Origin: Byssothecium circinans
Taxonomy: Eukaryota; Ascomycota; Dothideomycetes; Pleosporales; Massarinaceae
Assembly: GCA_010015675.1 (NCBI GenBank)
Contig: ML976977.1
Coordinates: forward strand, 275,102-335,695
Reading direction: 5' to 3'
DNA: 60,594 nucleotides
The notes under the pieces are model-generated. The model was given only the letters and a program-made list of their open reading frames with translations, was not told where the DNA came from and did no database searches. The stretch's first letter is position 1, and each line of letters starts with the position of its first letter. The translations under genes and the position numbers were made by a program. This document shows, piece after piece, positions 24,278 to 35,343 of the stretch.

Positions 24278-25041
24278 GCTGTTGTGTGGGCGGTTGTCTC
24301 GAGGGTGTGATGTGTGGGCGTGGGTTGCTTGTAGGGAGCGGGTTTGGTGTTGAAGAGTCGAAGTGGGAGGCTGCAAGAAGGGACAAGGGTTGTCAGTTAG
24401 CGCTCAGGTAGGTGCGAGGCAGCTCCGCGACAACATGACAACGTACCGGTGACAGGGAGAAGGATCGAGCACGGGGTGACTGTGCGAGAATCAGGTGCGA
24501 GAGGGGGAAAGTAAGTAGAGCAGAGTAGGAGTCGAAGAAGAACAACAGGGAAGAGAAGCGCGGTCGGAGGTGGCCCAGGTTATATTCACGTATGAGAATG
24601 GCAGCGCGGGCGAGGCCAGTGTCAGGCCCAGTAAAAATGTTCACCGATGTTTCTCTTACGGCCTCCGAGCAGGTGGCGACTCGTAGAAGCTAAAAGAACG
24701 CCTTGAGCAAGGCCTGGCTGTGCAATCGCTCGCATCACTCACATTCTCAAATATCTTGGTCATCACTGCACTGCGCTGCCCTCGAGCCTTCTTGCCTGCA
24801 CTAACAAACGCTGGGGCTGTCACTGCAGCTGCAAGCGGTTGTGAGACTGTTATGGTTTGAAGCGCACTGCTCTCACTCGCATGCTTTTTTCCCTATTCCA
24901 TCTACAAGCATGCACGACATATGATGCAAGCGCGCACCTACCGCTGGCGGGCTACCGACAGCCAAGATAGTTTTATATAGTTACATGTTGACCTTTTAAA
25001 TAGACACGCGCGGCGACACTCCTATTCGCCATATGCAGCAA
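24278..25041. other. Upstream region of the UBC4-type gene
   Basis: No gene supported. It lies between the E2 start and the 3' end of the glutaryl-CoA dehydrogenase gene on the same strand. Composition is CT-rich on the minus strand near 24480-24560, as is common in fungal promoters and leaders. Confidence 0.45.
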
Positions 25042-26465
25042 TCAGCAGAAGGCCTGGATGCCAGTGATTGCTCGGCCAAGAATCAAGGCTGGTTGTGTCA
25101 GTGAGAGTCAAGTCATGGCACTGGGGTACTCACAATGAATGTCGCTTTGTCCTTCGTACGTCTGCGTCACAAAAAGGTTTGCCACGTGCCTACCAATCCC
25201 ATACTCATCGCTCACCGCGTTGCCGCCGAAAATCTCCTGCAATCTAATGACAAAAGTCAGCTCGAATCACTGGCCGTGGAGCATGAACTTACGCTCGCGC
25301 ATTGATGAGGGCTCGATCACAGTTCTGCCTTTTGATCATGGAGATCATCTCAGGCGCAGCTTTGCCCTCATCTTTCAGCCTTCCGACTTGGTACGCTGCG
25401 AGAATACCATATGCGGCATCAGTTGTGGCATCAGCGAGCTTCTTTTGCACAAGCTGATACTTTGCAATCGGATTGCCCTTGAACTGTTTCCTCTCCAACG
25501 CGTACTCTCTTGCCCGCGAAATGCAATCCTCCAAAGCGCCGACAGTTCCCCAAGCAATACCATATCGCGCCGAGTTCAAACAGCTGAAGGGGCCTCTCAG
25601 GCCTTCAACATCGGGGAACATGTTGGCGTCGGGGACCGGACATCCATCAAGATGAATCATTCCCGTGATGGAAGCTCTCAGGCCGTTCTTATTCTTGATC
25701 GGAGGCGTCTCAAGGGTTCCCAGAGGACACTGGTCACGCTCAACCACAAAACCACGGATCTTGCCTGTGCTTTCTAGCTTCGCCCATACCAGCAATACAT
25801 CCGCGATTGGCGAGTTCGTGATCCAAGTCTTTGAACCAGAAAGGACGTAGTAGCCCTTCTTAGTAGGATGTGGTTTCGCCGTTGTCTCCATTGACCCTGG
25901 ATCGCTCCCATGGTTTGGTTCTGTCAGACCAAAAGCGCCCAGAAGTTTGCCTTTCGCCATCTTGGGTAGAAGTCTCTCCTTCAGCTCTTCTGTACCAAAT
26001 TCGTCTATGCCACCCATTGCCAACGCACTTTGCACTGAATAACCGGACCGATAGCCTGAGTCCACTCTTTCCACTGCTCGCGTGATCAGACCGGATGCTA
26101 CAGAACTGACACCAGCACAATCATAGCCTTGGATTGTTGCACCAAGAAGACCCAATTCTCCCATCTCTTCGAGAATCTTTCGGTCGTAGTTCTCAGCACG
26201 ATATGCATCTGTAGTTATGTGAGTAGCGTTTACGTCGTGAAGCTTGATGGATAATACCTAGAACTCTGGGAAGAATGCGCTCCTGGCAATATGATTCAGC
26301 AGTCTCAGCAATGGCTAGCTCATCCTCTGTGTAAAGATTGCTTGCTCCCAGGGGGTCTTTCCAATCGAATGGTACTGATGCGTGAAGGTACCGCTTTCCG
26401 ATGGCCGCTGAGGCACCTGTAGTCTTGAATTGCCGTGAGGCATTTCGGCACAGTGGTCTGAACAT
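25042..26465 (-). CDS. Glutaryl-CoA dehydrogenase, mitochondrial
   Basis: This acyl-CoA dehydrogenase family enzyme converts glutaryl-CoA to crotonyl-CoA with FAD in lysine and tryptophan breakdown. Four exons, 26465-26258, 26208-25293, 25243-25134 and 25088-25042, give 426 aa. Introns are 50, 49 and 45 bp. The N-terminus (MFRPLCRNASRQFKTTG, KRYLHASVPFDWKDP) fits a mitochondrial presequence. Family blocks are MGELGLLGATIQGYDCAG, VDSGYRSGYSVQSALAM, LTEPNHGSDPGSM, WITNSPIADVLLVWAK, ARYGIAWGTVGALEDC, QEIFGGNAVSDEYGI and the C-terminal TYEGQSDIH then SLILGRAITGIQAF. The Glu of TYEG is the expected catalytic base. The LILGRAITGIQAF ending separates it from short-chain acyl-CoA dehydrogenases. FEN1 starts divergently 447 bp away. 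Confidence 0.92.
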
Positions 26466-26911
26466 GATGTACAGGTTGAATTGATCTATGAAAATGATAA
26501 GATTGAAGTGTAAAGGGTCAAGATGCTCGATGCAAGGTGAACTCGACCCCACCTACCGAGCCTTGGACCGCGGCTGTCAATGCAGAACCGAGAACCGAGC
26601 AGTGAAAGTGGCAATTCCCAACGCGGATGCAGTGCGAGCACTTCAATAATGATGTAACACAAAGTATGACAATTCCAATGTACATGCGTTTACAGGGATC
26701 AGAGGAAATCATCCAGAATCTCGTTTGATTGCAGAGAGCAAACACGCCAAGAAATATAAGGCTGAACGTGACTTCGCGTCGCGCGTCTAGTTCGTGACGA
26801 CATTCAAGCTGATGCTCCAGCCCTCTTCCAGCACCAACACTTCAACTCCTCTTTACGCATTTCCACAGACAACACCACGAAACCTTGCGCCGAGAGCGAG
26901 AAGAAGTCACC
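26466..26911. other. Divergent promoter between glutaryl-CoA dehydrogenase and FEN1
   Basis: This 446-bp gap must contain both promoters. I see no coding content. The 70 bases before the FEN1 ATG are CT/AC-rich, as expected for a fungal leader. Confidence 0.5.
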
Positions 26912-28192
26912 ATGGGTATCAAACACCTGTACCAGCTTATCAGCGAAAATGCCCCCGAAGCGATCAAGACAGGCGAGATCAAGAACCAGTTCGGCCGTAA
27001 GGTCGCCATTGATGCGTAAGACACGCAATTTCCCCGTAACAATTCAGTAGTTAATAGTGTGAAGGTCTATGAGCATCTACAGCTTCCTCATTGCCGTGCG
27101 CTCCGACGGCCAGCAGCTCATGAACGAATCCGGCGAGACAACGTCCCACTTGATGGGCCTCTTCTACCGCACACTCCGCATGGTCGATAATGGCATAAAG
27201 CCCCTCTACGTTTTCGATGGCGCACCACCTAAGCTCAAATCCGGCGAGCTCGCGAAGCGTTTCCAGCGCAAGACTGAAGCCCATGCCGCCCATGAAGAGG
27301 CCAAAGAGACCGGTACCGCAGAAGACGTGGAGAAGTTCTCGAGGCGGACGGTGAGGGTCACGAGGGAGCACAATGAGGAGTGTAGGCGGCTGCTGAAGCT
27401 CATGGGTATTCCATACATCGTGGCTCCTACGGAAGCAGAGGCGCAATGTGCGGTACTGGCTAGGGCGGGCAAGGTGTATGCGGCGGCGAGCGAGGATATG
27501 GACACATTGACGTTCAATACGCCGATTCTACTGAGGCATCTTACGTTCAGTGAGCAGCGTAAGGAGCCAATTCAAGAGATTCATCTTGACAGAGCTTTGG
27601 AGGGTTTGGACATGGAGCGTGAGCAGGTATGTTTACTATTCACAATATCTGCATACCGTGCTAATTACGTGTCTAGTTCATAGATCTCTGCATCCTTCTC
27701 GGCTGCGACTATCTCGACCCCATCAAAGGCATCGGCCCCTCCACCGCCCTGAAGCTCATCCGCGAACACGGCACCCTCGAAAAAGTCGTAGAACACATGG
27801 AGAAGAACTCCAAGTTCACCATCCCCGATGATTGGCCCTACGCCGACGCCCGCCTCCTCTTCCTCGAGCCCGACGTCCTTGCCGCCGACCACCCCGACTG
27901 CGACGTCAAATGGGAGGCACCAGATGAGGAGGGACTAGTCAAGTACCTGGTCGAGGAAAAGCATTTCAGCGAGGACCGTGTCCGTAGCGGCGCCGCAAAG
28001 CTCAAGAAGAATATGAAGACGGCCCAGCAGTCGCGGCTGGAGGGCTTCTTCAAGCCGATTGAGAAGACGGCCGAGGAGAAGGCCAGCCTTAAACGCAAGG
28101 CTGAGGAGAAGGCGGCCGACAAGAAGAAGAAGCAGAAGCAGGACGCCAAGGACAAGAAGGCTGCGAAAACAAAGGCCAAGGGTGGTGCTTAG
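26912..28192 (+). CDS. RAD27: Flap endonuclease 1
   Basis: FEN1 removes 5' flaps during Okazaki fragment maturation and long-patch base excision repair. Three exons, 26912-27015, 27065-27626 and 27677-28192, give 393 aa. The introns are 49 and 50 bp, and the first acceptor is AAG. Visible blocks are [10 protein letters not shown] with the N-terminal Gly that binds near the active site, [63 protein letters not shown], and [20 protein letters not shown], which holds the last acidic metal ligands and helix-hairpin-helix. The PCNA-binding box is [10 protein letters not shown]. The C-terminus is Lys/Ala-rich and probably nuclear-localising. Complete and typical. Confidence 0.96.
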
Positions 28193-29149
28193 AACCACCT
28201 ATAATGGCATCTTCGAAGGAGTCATTCTGGGGGCGCGGGCAAAAGTGAGTGATGGAGTTTTATGGCGCTTAGCGGGTGTTGTTATTCACGGAGGTGTTCT
28301 GATCATAGGCGGGTAGCATAGCATGAGCAGGCTAGCCATGCGGTATGGTTGTTTTTTCCAGGCCTTCGAAGCGTAAAGCTTCGATCTCCGCATCACGAGA
28401 GGCGACCGATTTTCAGCTCTTAACAGATTCATGACATATATCTTCATTTGGGAAGATACTTGATCTTAATTTCTACGCACTCTAAAAACTCTGACTCGCG
28501 CAAATCATTCTGCCAATGCCCACAAAACGTTTTGAATGTGAGAAACAACCGTCGGCGGCGGCTACAAGCCTACTAAAAGTTCACGATTCGTGAGAGGGTC
28601 CAGGTTAAAAAAGTATATCAATATCCAAGAATAGCAACACAAGATTGACCATGGATACTATTACAGTACCATACCCCCCGCAAGTTTACCTGCTACTGTA
28701 CGCAAAGCACATACCTATCCAAGAAGGCTCACCACGATAAGAGATGAAACCTTCTCCATGCGCCTCATCCAATAGTACCAACCCTAGAACCTTCTCCTCT
28801 CGTCTTTAAATCTTTTGCGTCAGTCAGCCAGCCACAAGCCACAGTTCCCCGCCTATTCTTCCCCCACGGACAAGCCGAAAGTGAAAACTGTGGCACGTGT
28901 GGTTCTCATCACCGTGCCGATCTCGGTGCAAGTGCTAGGTGGTTCACGGAGCCGGCGATCGAGCATTTCTTGTTAGTGCCAAGCCGATCTAGTTGGCCTA
29001 GCCAATAGAAGGCTCCGCGAGACCTTCTAGGTGCATACTTTCTCCCGCTAGTGTTGAAACTTTCATGTGGTGGCGGTTTCCGAGATCAAGGTAAGTTGTA
29101 TGATGATGTGCTGCGCAAGGTACAGTACAAGGGGTGATGGAACGAACTT
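28193..29149. other. Intergenic region between converging FEN1 and BRCT genes
   Basis: No gene supported. A small hairpin around CGAAGCGTAAAGCTTCG near 28369-28385 may act in FEN1 3' end formation, but this is speculative. Confidence 0.4.
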
Positions 29150-30489
29150 TCAATCGGCAGACGGGTTGGTGGTGCTCTTGTTCAACATGCTCAGGAGACT
29201 GTTTTGGGTCTTGGGCGTGATGCGTAAGGGCGTGAAGGCGGTGGTCGGGAGGACTCGATTCGCTTTGATGGAGGAAAGGACCCTGAATGTTCGTTAGTCT
29301 GCGGGACCGTTACATTATTCTACGGTTTGAAACTAAATAGATGCCACGTCTTAGGCGCTCCATCAAAACGCCACTGTTCCAAAGGCAGAAGTGTGTAGTT
29401 TGTTTGAGTATATGTAGGCGGATTGGAGTGGTCACGCCATCATGAAGGTTAAGCTTTGGTGCGCACTTACCATTCTGCAGGGACAAACTTTACGCCCTTC
29501 CCTCTGGTTTTTGCAATCTCTTTTTCAATTTTGCTGGCTGCGAGACCGCTGCCTGAGGTCGTACCTAAAATAACGTGTGTTACCGTCCGTCGACCGAAGG
29601 CGATAGAGTGAGATGCGCCGTGGAGGGAGAGCAGATGCTTGAGTTTGTGGTCTGAGATGAGAGGCATGGTTGAGCCGTTGAGATAGAAGCAGAAGCCTTC
29701 AAATATTTGCTTCTCTGCGGGGTTGGAGGATTCTAGGGAGCGCCGAGGGGTTGTATCTTGATGAAATTTAGTATTTGACCTTCTCCATGAAATTGCGTAG
29801 GGCGTCATGTAGAGCAACGCACCTTTTTCCACATCCATATTGTCTTTCACTTCTTCACCCTCTGTGCTCTCCATATCCTGTAAACTCCTTATGACACCCT
29901 CCTTCTTCTGACTCCATACCTCCACCAAGCTCATCTGCCCACCCTTCCTCAGACCCTTAGCACCCCTCTCCCACCCTCCATTTGCCTTCCTCCCATCCTT
30001 CCCAAAGTCCTCACTCCCTGCGCCGACGGTATCAGCAACCCTCTTGCCACCTGTCAATCCACCCTTGTATTGCTCTCCAAGCTTCAAGTTCCGACTTTGT
30101 CGCCACGACATTGCGCCGGAGAGGCGATTCTCAGCCCGTTGGTGGCCTGTGGAAGACGAGTTCCAGGCATCGAGGAAGGGGCGTATGGATTCTGTGGGTA
30201 ACGTGGGGGGACTGTTGATACTGGGAACGTTTTGACTGTAAAGTTTCTTTTGCGCGGTGGGGACGGTGACGGTTGAGGTTGGGGTGAAATCCTTCGATGA
30301 CGATAGAAAAGCACGTTCATGCTCTTGCGACTTCCCCTCCATCCTCATGCTCGTGTTCGAAGCCTCATCATTTCTTCTCGGCGCAATCGCACGGCCCGAT
30401 GTGCGAAGTCGTGCATCATCCTCCCCTGTTGCGCATTGAGCCGAAGGCGGTGGCAGTTCGTCGGTGGTCGTGCTGTGATGCGACTGCAT
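29150..30489 (-). CDS. BRCT-domain protein
   Basis: Two exons, 30489-29471 and 29282-29150, with a 188-bp intron (GTAAGT donor, TTCAG acceptor), give 383 aa. The first 250 residues are polar and disordered. The BRCT domain begins at QIFEGFCFYLNGS and runs through LKHLLSLHGASHSIAF, RTVTHVILGTTSG and VKFVPAEWV, then LSSIKANRVLP. The splice is well supported because it restores the Trp of the family AEWV motif and the following helix; without it the frame stops directly after that Trp. BRCT domains bind phosphoproteins or DNA ends in checkpoint and repair. The BRCT looks most like a REV1-type domain, but the UmuC polymerase domain is absent, so this is not Rev1. The upstream frame is open to 30711 only from a TTG, so I use the ATG at 30489. 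Confidence 0.72.
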
Positions 30490-30741
30490 GGGGTACCGCA
30501 GAATGACCTGTTCGATCCAACGGCCGGCGGTGTGATACTGGGTTGCAGTGTGATAAGATAACGATAAATTATTATTACTGTACGCGTTGAAGGTGGGTCG
30601 CAGAAGTGGTACGGCTTGCGTTCTGATATTGCGGTTGCATGGCGATATGTGTGCATGCGTTTTGTTTCTCAATGTGAAAGGGTGTAAAAGAAACACCGTG
30701 AGCGTCAACAAGGGCAGCCTCCTTCCTCAACTAGCGCTGGC

Positions 30742-31133
30742 CTAGTAACGAGTTGCGCATGCACCTTGAAAGTCATCACATACATCTAAGAAAAGCAATC
30801 CGAGAAATGTTCTGATTTTGGTTTCATTATTGGGCATGACTACATTTACAAGCAACTCCAAGAGAATTACACTCAACTGGCAGACCACAATATGTGATCT
30901 GCAAAGAATAAACAAGAAAAACAAAACAGACCACCAGCATGATCGAAGGAACTCCGCCAATGTATGCAAACCCTTGCCTGTCCCACCCAGTGGGCGCCAC
31001 CCAAATGCCGAAAATGTGGTATAAAAATGCAGAGGAGAAAGGCGATGAAAAGGAAAGGTACATACGTGAACAGGGGAATCGAGCGCAAAGAACCACCCCG
31101 CTTTTCGACCTGTGAAGGCGCAGCCATTGTAAC
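30742..31133 (-). CDS. Possible small single-helix membrane protein
   Basis: An ATG at 31133 opens MAAPSQVEKRGGSLRSIPLFT, followed by a strong GTATGT donor at 31072. A splice to the acceptor near 30973 would give about 70 residues with one transmembrane segment (PSIMLVVCFVFLVYSL). A very good polypyrimidine tract and CAG acceptor about 80 bases further along suggest another exon boundary. I could not identify a family or settle the structure, and the 3' end is uncertain. It may be a real small ER or mitochondrial protein or may be chance. Confidence 0.28.
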
Positions 31134-31472
31134 GCCTGCGGGGAATCGGAATCGGACACACATAGAGATGGGGCCGGGAAGAGAAAAAAAAAAAAGGGTC
31201 GCTGCCCTATAAATATGAGATCGTCCACACATGTATCCAACTGTCTCCAATGTAGAAAAGAAACATGGGAAAAAGGACTTCTCCGCGGAGCCAATCATTC
31301 TCCTCGTGTTGTACCTCGAATCTTGCCATAGCTTCGCATGTGCAGGGCTCTTTCTTGTGCGTTCTTGTGCAAAATCGTCGCACAGGCTGCTGCGACCGAT
31401 CGTAACCAAGCAAAATCGTCACCATGCGCGCTCATTATCGTCGTTCAAAGTAATGATGCCGAAAAGAGAGCC

Positions 31473-32850
31473 CTAGTTCGAGTGTTTTGACGCTCTAGGC
31501 ATTGTCGAAGCCTCGTACATCTGTCGAGCGCGCTTCATCTCCTCTGCGTCGAAAGGCACGGCGTCGCTACCTTTCCGGCTTCCAGCTAGCGATGTTGAGC
31601 TAGAGTTGCGCCCTTTGATGCTGGCCAAAGACCTTGCCTTTTTGACTGCCTTCCCCTTGTTTTCCCCCACCATCGGCAAGTCTTGCTCCATCTTGACCAT
31701 TTCTTCTACATCCGGGCGCGTCTTGACGCGCATCCGCTTGAATTCTCGGGTGAGCTTTTCGAGCTTGCTGAAGCCTTTTGAGGACTTGTGCGATGGAGCC
31801 GGAGAGATGGGCCGAAGCTCCTCGATGCTGGATCCAGTACTAGGCCGCACTTCAGAGCCAAAGCTCACGCCAGAGTCGGTCTTCTTGCCCTTCCTCGGCT
31901 CTTCTACGCATTTGAAATCATCGGTTCCTAACGTGGCCATGCAGCCGTCGATGATGCTCTTTGCAATCCGCAGATACTTGTCTACATCGATCTGCGCCAC
32001 GTCCCATTTCGTCGTGTCGCCATTTGCAAGACCGTCAAGGACGGACGGGCCACTCTTCTGCACTTGCTGGATGTAGTCAAAGAAGACAGCTCGCTCATTC
32101 TTAAGAGCCTGTGGGTTCAGCAGCTTTGAAGGGAGCTTGCCATGTTGCGGAGGTAGCAGTGTGTTGAGCATGCCCATGCAGTTAAGCTTGTTGAAGGGTG
32201 CGAGTGACAGCTCGTTGATCATGATCTGATGGCTGTTAGTAGGAGCGAGGGCGACTGTGCAACAAACATACCCATCGACGCATGCTGAGCCACAGCTTCG
32301 CATAGTGGAAGTCTGCTTTCTTGTCTTTGCCTTGGAGGTTGTTCGCCCACAGAGCAATGCCGGGGTACTTTTCCGAGATGGTCTCGATGTCGGACTCGAA
32401 CGTCTCTAGGTGGATGTGCACGCGCTCGAATGCGGCAATCATCTCCTTCTTCCTACGGTTCTCGAGGTCTCGCAGATAGTCAAGCGCGGTCAAGGCCTGG
32501 GGGAAGTCGACTAGAGATATGCTTGGATGGAACACGCGGCCCACGAAGCTGATGATGAAGCTGGGCGGCAACGAGCTGGGCTGATGGGGCATTGAGCTGA
32601 TGTGGTTCATGAGTTGGGACGTGAAGCTGACTGTTGCGCTTTCGGCCTCGTTCCAGTTGGCCTGCCCTGATGTGATTGCGCGATTGAGGCCTTTCGGCAG
32701 CGGTTGGGCTCGTGGTGTGCAGTTGAGCGTGTACATGGTCCGGAGGGGAATCTCATAGCTGCCGGGGTACTGCAGAAGATGCTCCATGATCATGTTGAAG
32801 GAGCTGTGGGTGGTGTCCGCCGAGGGATTGCGCGAGTGAGTTGACGACAT
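31473..32850 (-). CDS. Conserved fungal protein of unknown function
   Basis: Two exons, 32850-32272 and 32225-31473, flank a 46-bp intron (GTATGT donor, CTAAC branch, CAG acceptor) and give 443 aa. The N-terminus is MSSTHSRNPSADTTHSSFN followed by MEHLLQYPGSYEIPLRTMY. The middle is helical with SLVDFPQALTALDYLRDLEN and IHLETFESDIETISEKYPGI. After the intron come INELSLAPFNKLNCMGMLN and AVFFDYIQQVQKSGPSVLDG. The C-terminal 150 residues are Lys/Ser-rich and disordered. The well-ordered first 300 residues look like a conserved protein, but I do not recognise a named domain. Neighbours give no clue. Confidence 0.75.
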
Positions 32851-35343
32851 GCTGGCCGGAGTGAGGAGGGGCCGACGCGTGCCGGAATTTGAACAACGGA
32901 ATTGAAGCCTCGAGACTAGGCAAAGGGGTGGTGGAAAGCGGATTTTCGATGGTTGCGCAGGTGGTTGCTAGTCCGGATCGTGGGGTTGGTGGGGCTGGTA
33001 TATGTAGTGTACCGTAGCGAGCAGGACCAGTAGAGCAGACGGAGCGCAGCACAGAACAAGGCCGGAAGTCGTGGATGGAGAAAAGAAAGAGGCAAGGCGC
33101 GGGGTAGAATGGAAGAAGGGAGGGCAACGAGCAGCACCTCTTGCGTCTAGGACGGTTCTTTTGCAGCGATGGTGTGTCGAAGGTATGCAGAGCGCACCCT
33201 TGTCGTCGTCACTGTTTGGGACGGGGGTGAGGCTGGGACCGACGGCCTAGCAGCCGATGGGATGGCTCGACGAATCTACGACAACAGCCAGCGCCAAAGC
33301 GAAAGAAGCAAAGAGAAGAGGGAGGTGACGAAGGAGAGGGAAAGGAGGAGAGGACGGAGAGGGGAAGAAAAGCGTGCCAGAGCGTCTTGAAGAGAGAAAG
33401 CTAGTGGGTCGCTAGCTCGAGGAGAGGAGGTTTTTGGTCACTGCTTTTGACCAAACACAGCCAAACGCCACCTTATGCAGACGACCGCAAGCGCAACGAA
33501 CATGGCCGCTAGCGCGCTCGACGGGCAACGTGAGTCCTAGTGAGAAGAAAACGAGTAGGCGGCGCAGGGACCGGGGGCTTCGGGGCTGCAGGAGGGAAAG
33601 CGAAGCGTGCCCGAGCAGGTTAGGCCTTCTGCGATTCCGCCGAGCTGCAGAGCAGACGTTGGGACTGGGACGCAATAATATCGAATAATCACACGCCCAT
33701 TCAGTGCCATTCACCTCGTTCGCCTCGACTCGCGCACCCGGCCCTGCATGGCACCTGGGAAACCCCGCCCAGCACGGGAGGTGCCCGTACCGGTTCTGCA
33801 CCGTATGCTTGATAGACCACACGCTGCTCAGATGGTGACAGCCTGACAGTGAGCCCTCACTGCACGTCTCCTGCGTCACCTCTGCCTAGTCGGTGACTAT
33901 GACTGCGACTGTATATCAGCTTCAGAGCCATGGTCGGGCTGCCGTCCTGTGTCGTACGGGCGACGAGCGGCGACTCTGTCGGCTGCGGCTGTCAGTCCGA
34001 TGCGACCTCTGGATGAATCGCGGCCACAAAACGTGCCCCTTCGTCGTGCCCTTCGTCGTGCCCCTCGCTAGCCATTTGACTTTGCCGTGGTGCGTTTGCA
34101 AAGACGGCCTAATCAACTCGCAACAGATGCAGCGTTCGAGCAGCACGGGGTGCATCAGGAAACACCCCTCCTGCCGTTTCTTCAATGCATCTGCAGCGCG
34201 CAGGAGACACCAATGGCGGCCCTCGAATTCTTTTAAACGGGCCCAATCAGAAAAGACCGTGCGACGAGCTGCCGAAGCCGCATGTCGAATCCATACTACA
34301 TGTACAGTACATATGCACGCACACGCAGACACGTGATGGAGGCCTCGTTGAGCATCCTTTCATGAGGCGAGCATTCCGTGAACCTTATCAGTCCTCAGCC
34401 CCTTTCACCACTCCATTCTAGGAACATACTACCTCACCTTCGCAGCTCGTATGTTCCGCTGTGCCATAGGGTGAATAGTAGGCTGCATCACCAACCCTGC
34501 AAACGTGGAGAAGTGCGTCCGTGCGGCCCCTTCTGGCCACATTTGAATCGTTGCGGAGGATGGCCGCCGGTGACAGCCAGATGAAAAGACCAGGTCCCTC
34601 CCGTCTGTTTTCTGACGGGTTGGTGCATCGCGCCTCGGTGCCAACCCGAAGTTGACGTGCTCCGAAGGCAATATCGAATGTATCTGCTGCCATCCTTGCG
34701 ACAAACAAACAACAGGCCACCGGAGCAAGATTTGATCCCGCCGCCGCTAATGACGAATTGACTAAGATACACATCAAACGCGTCAACAACACGCGACAAT
34801 ACGTTAGGGTTGCGAAATGATCGACTTCAGCTCGAAAATAATCTCCGAGCAGATCATTGAAAGGTCCCAAAGGCTGGGCCAATGGGTGCCACACAAATCA
34901 ATACTCGTACCGTTGCCACGCGCAGCCTAAATATGGTAACTCTGCCATCTCCCTCCGTCAAATCATGGAAGTTGCGTATCTCGGAATGACGATGCGACCA
35001 TAATACCGCCTCCAAAGGCGTCTAGATAGGATCGCCACACGGGTATAAACCGTCAGGGGTTGAGGTTGTGTGTCGCGCGCCGCATAATACAAAGTTCAGC
35101 TCCTGGCTCAACTCAAGCTATTGTGTGCGTGGAAACAAGGGGCGTTTTTAGTTTGGCTGCACCAGTTCGCCTCTCTTACCAGATACAGGATTGCACTGTA
35201 CACGGAGATCTGTGGAGGTCGCCGGCGTTTTGTTTTTGTCAAATTTAGCCCTGAGACCCCACCGAAGTTTGAGTACTGGACTGAACTTTAGCAGGCACGT
35301 GTTTTAGGTCAGGGACGGCGCACCCGTAAACTGTTTCCACCTA
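32851..35343. other. 2.5-kb gene-poor stretch before the transposon
   Basis: No gene could be supported. Open frames at 33412-33879 and 33893-34894 overlap on both strands and show no family content. 33290-33400 is strongly purine-rich. The first part is likely the promoter and 5' leader of the minus-strand gene ending at 32850. The right end borders a decayed transposon. Confidence 0.45.

Noticed and set aside
29150..30489. REV1 translesion polymerase
   Set aside because: Only a BRCT domain is present; the polymerase domain is absent.
30742..31133. VMA21 or another named small ER protein
   Set aside because: The hydrophobic segment alone does not match a family well enough.
33412..34894. 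Several open frames of 100-160 codons on both strands
   Set aside because: They overlap each other, lack protein-like composition and have no splice support.
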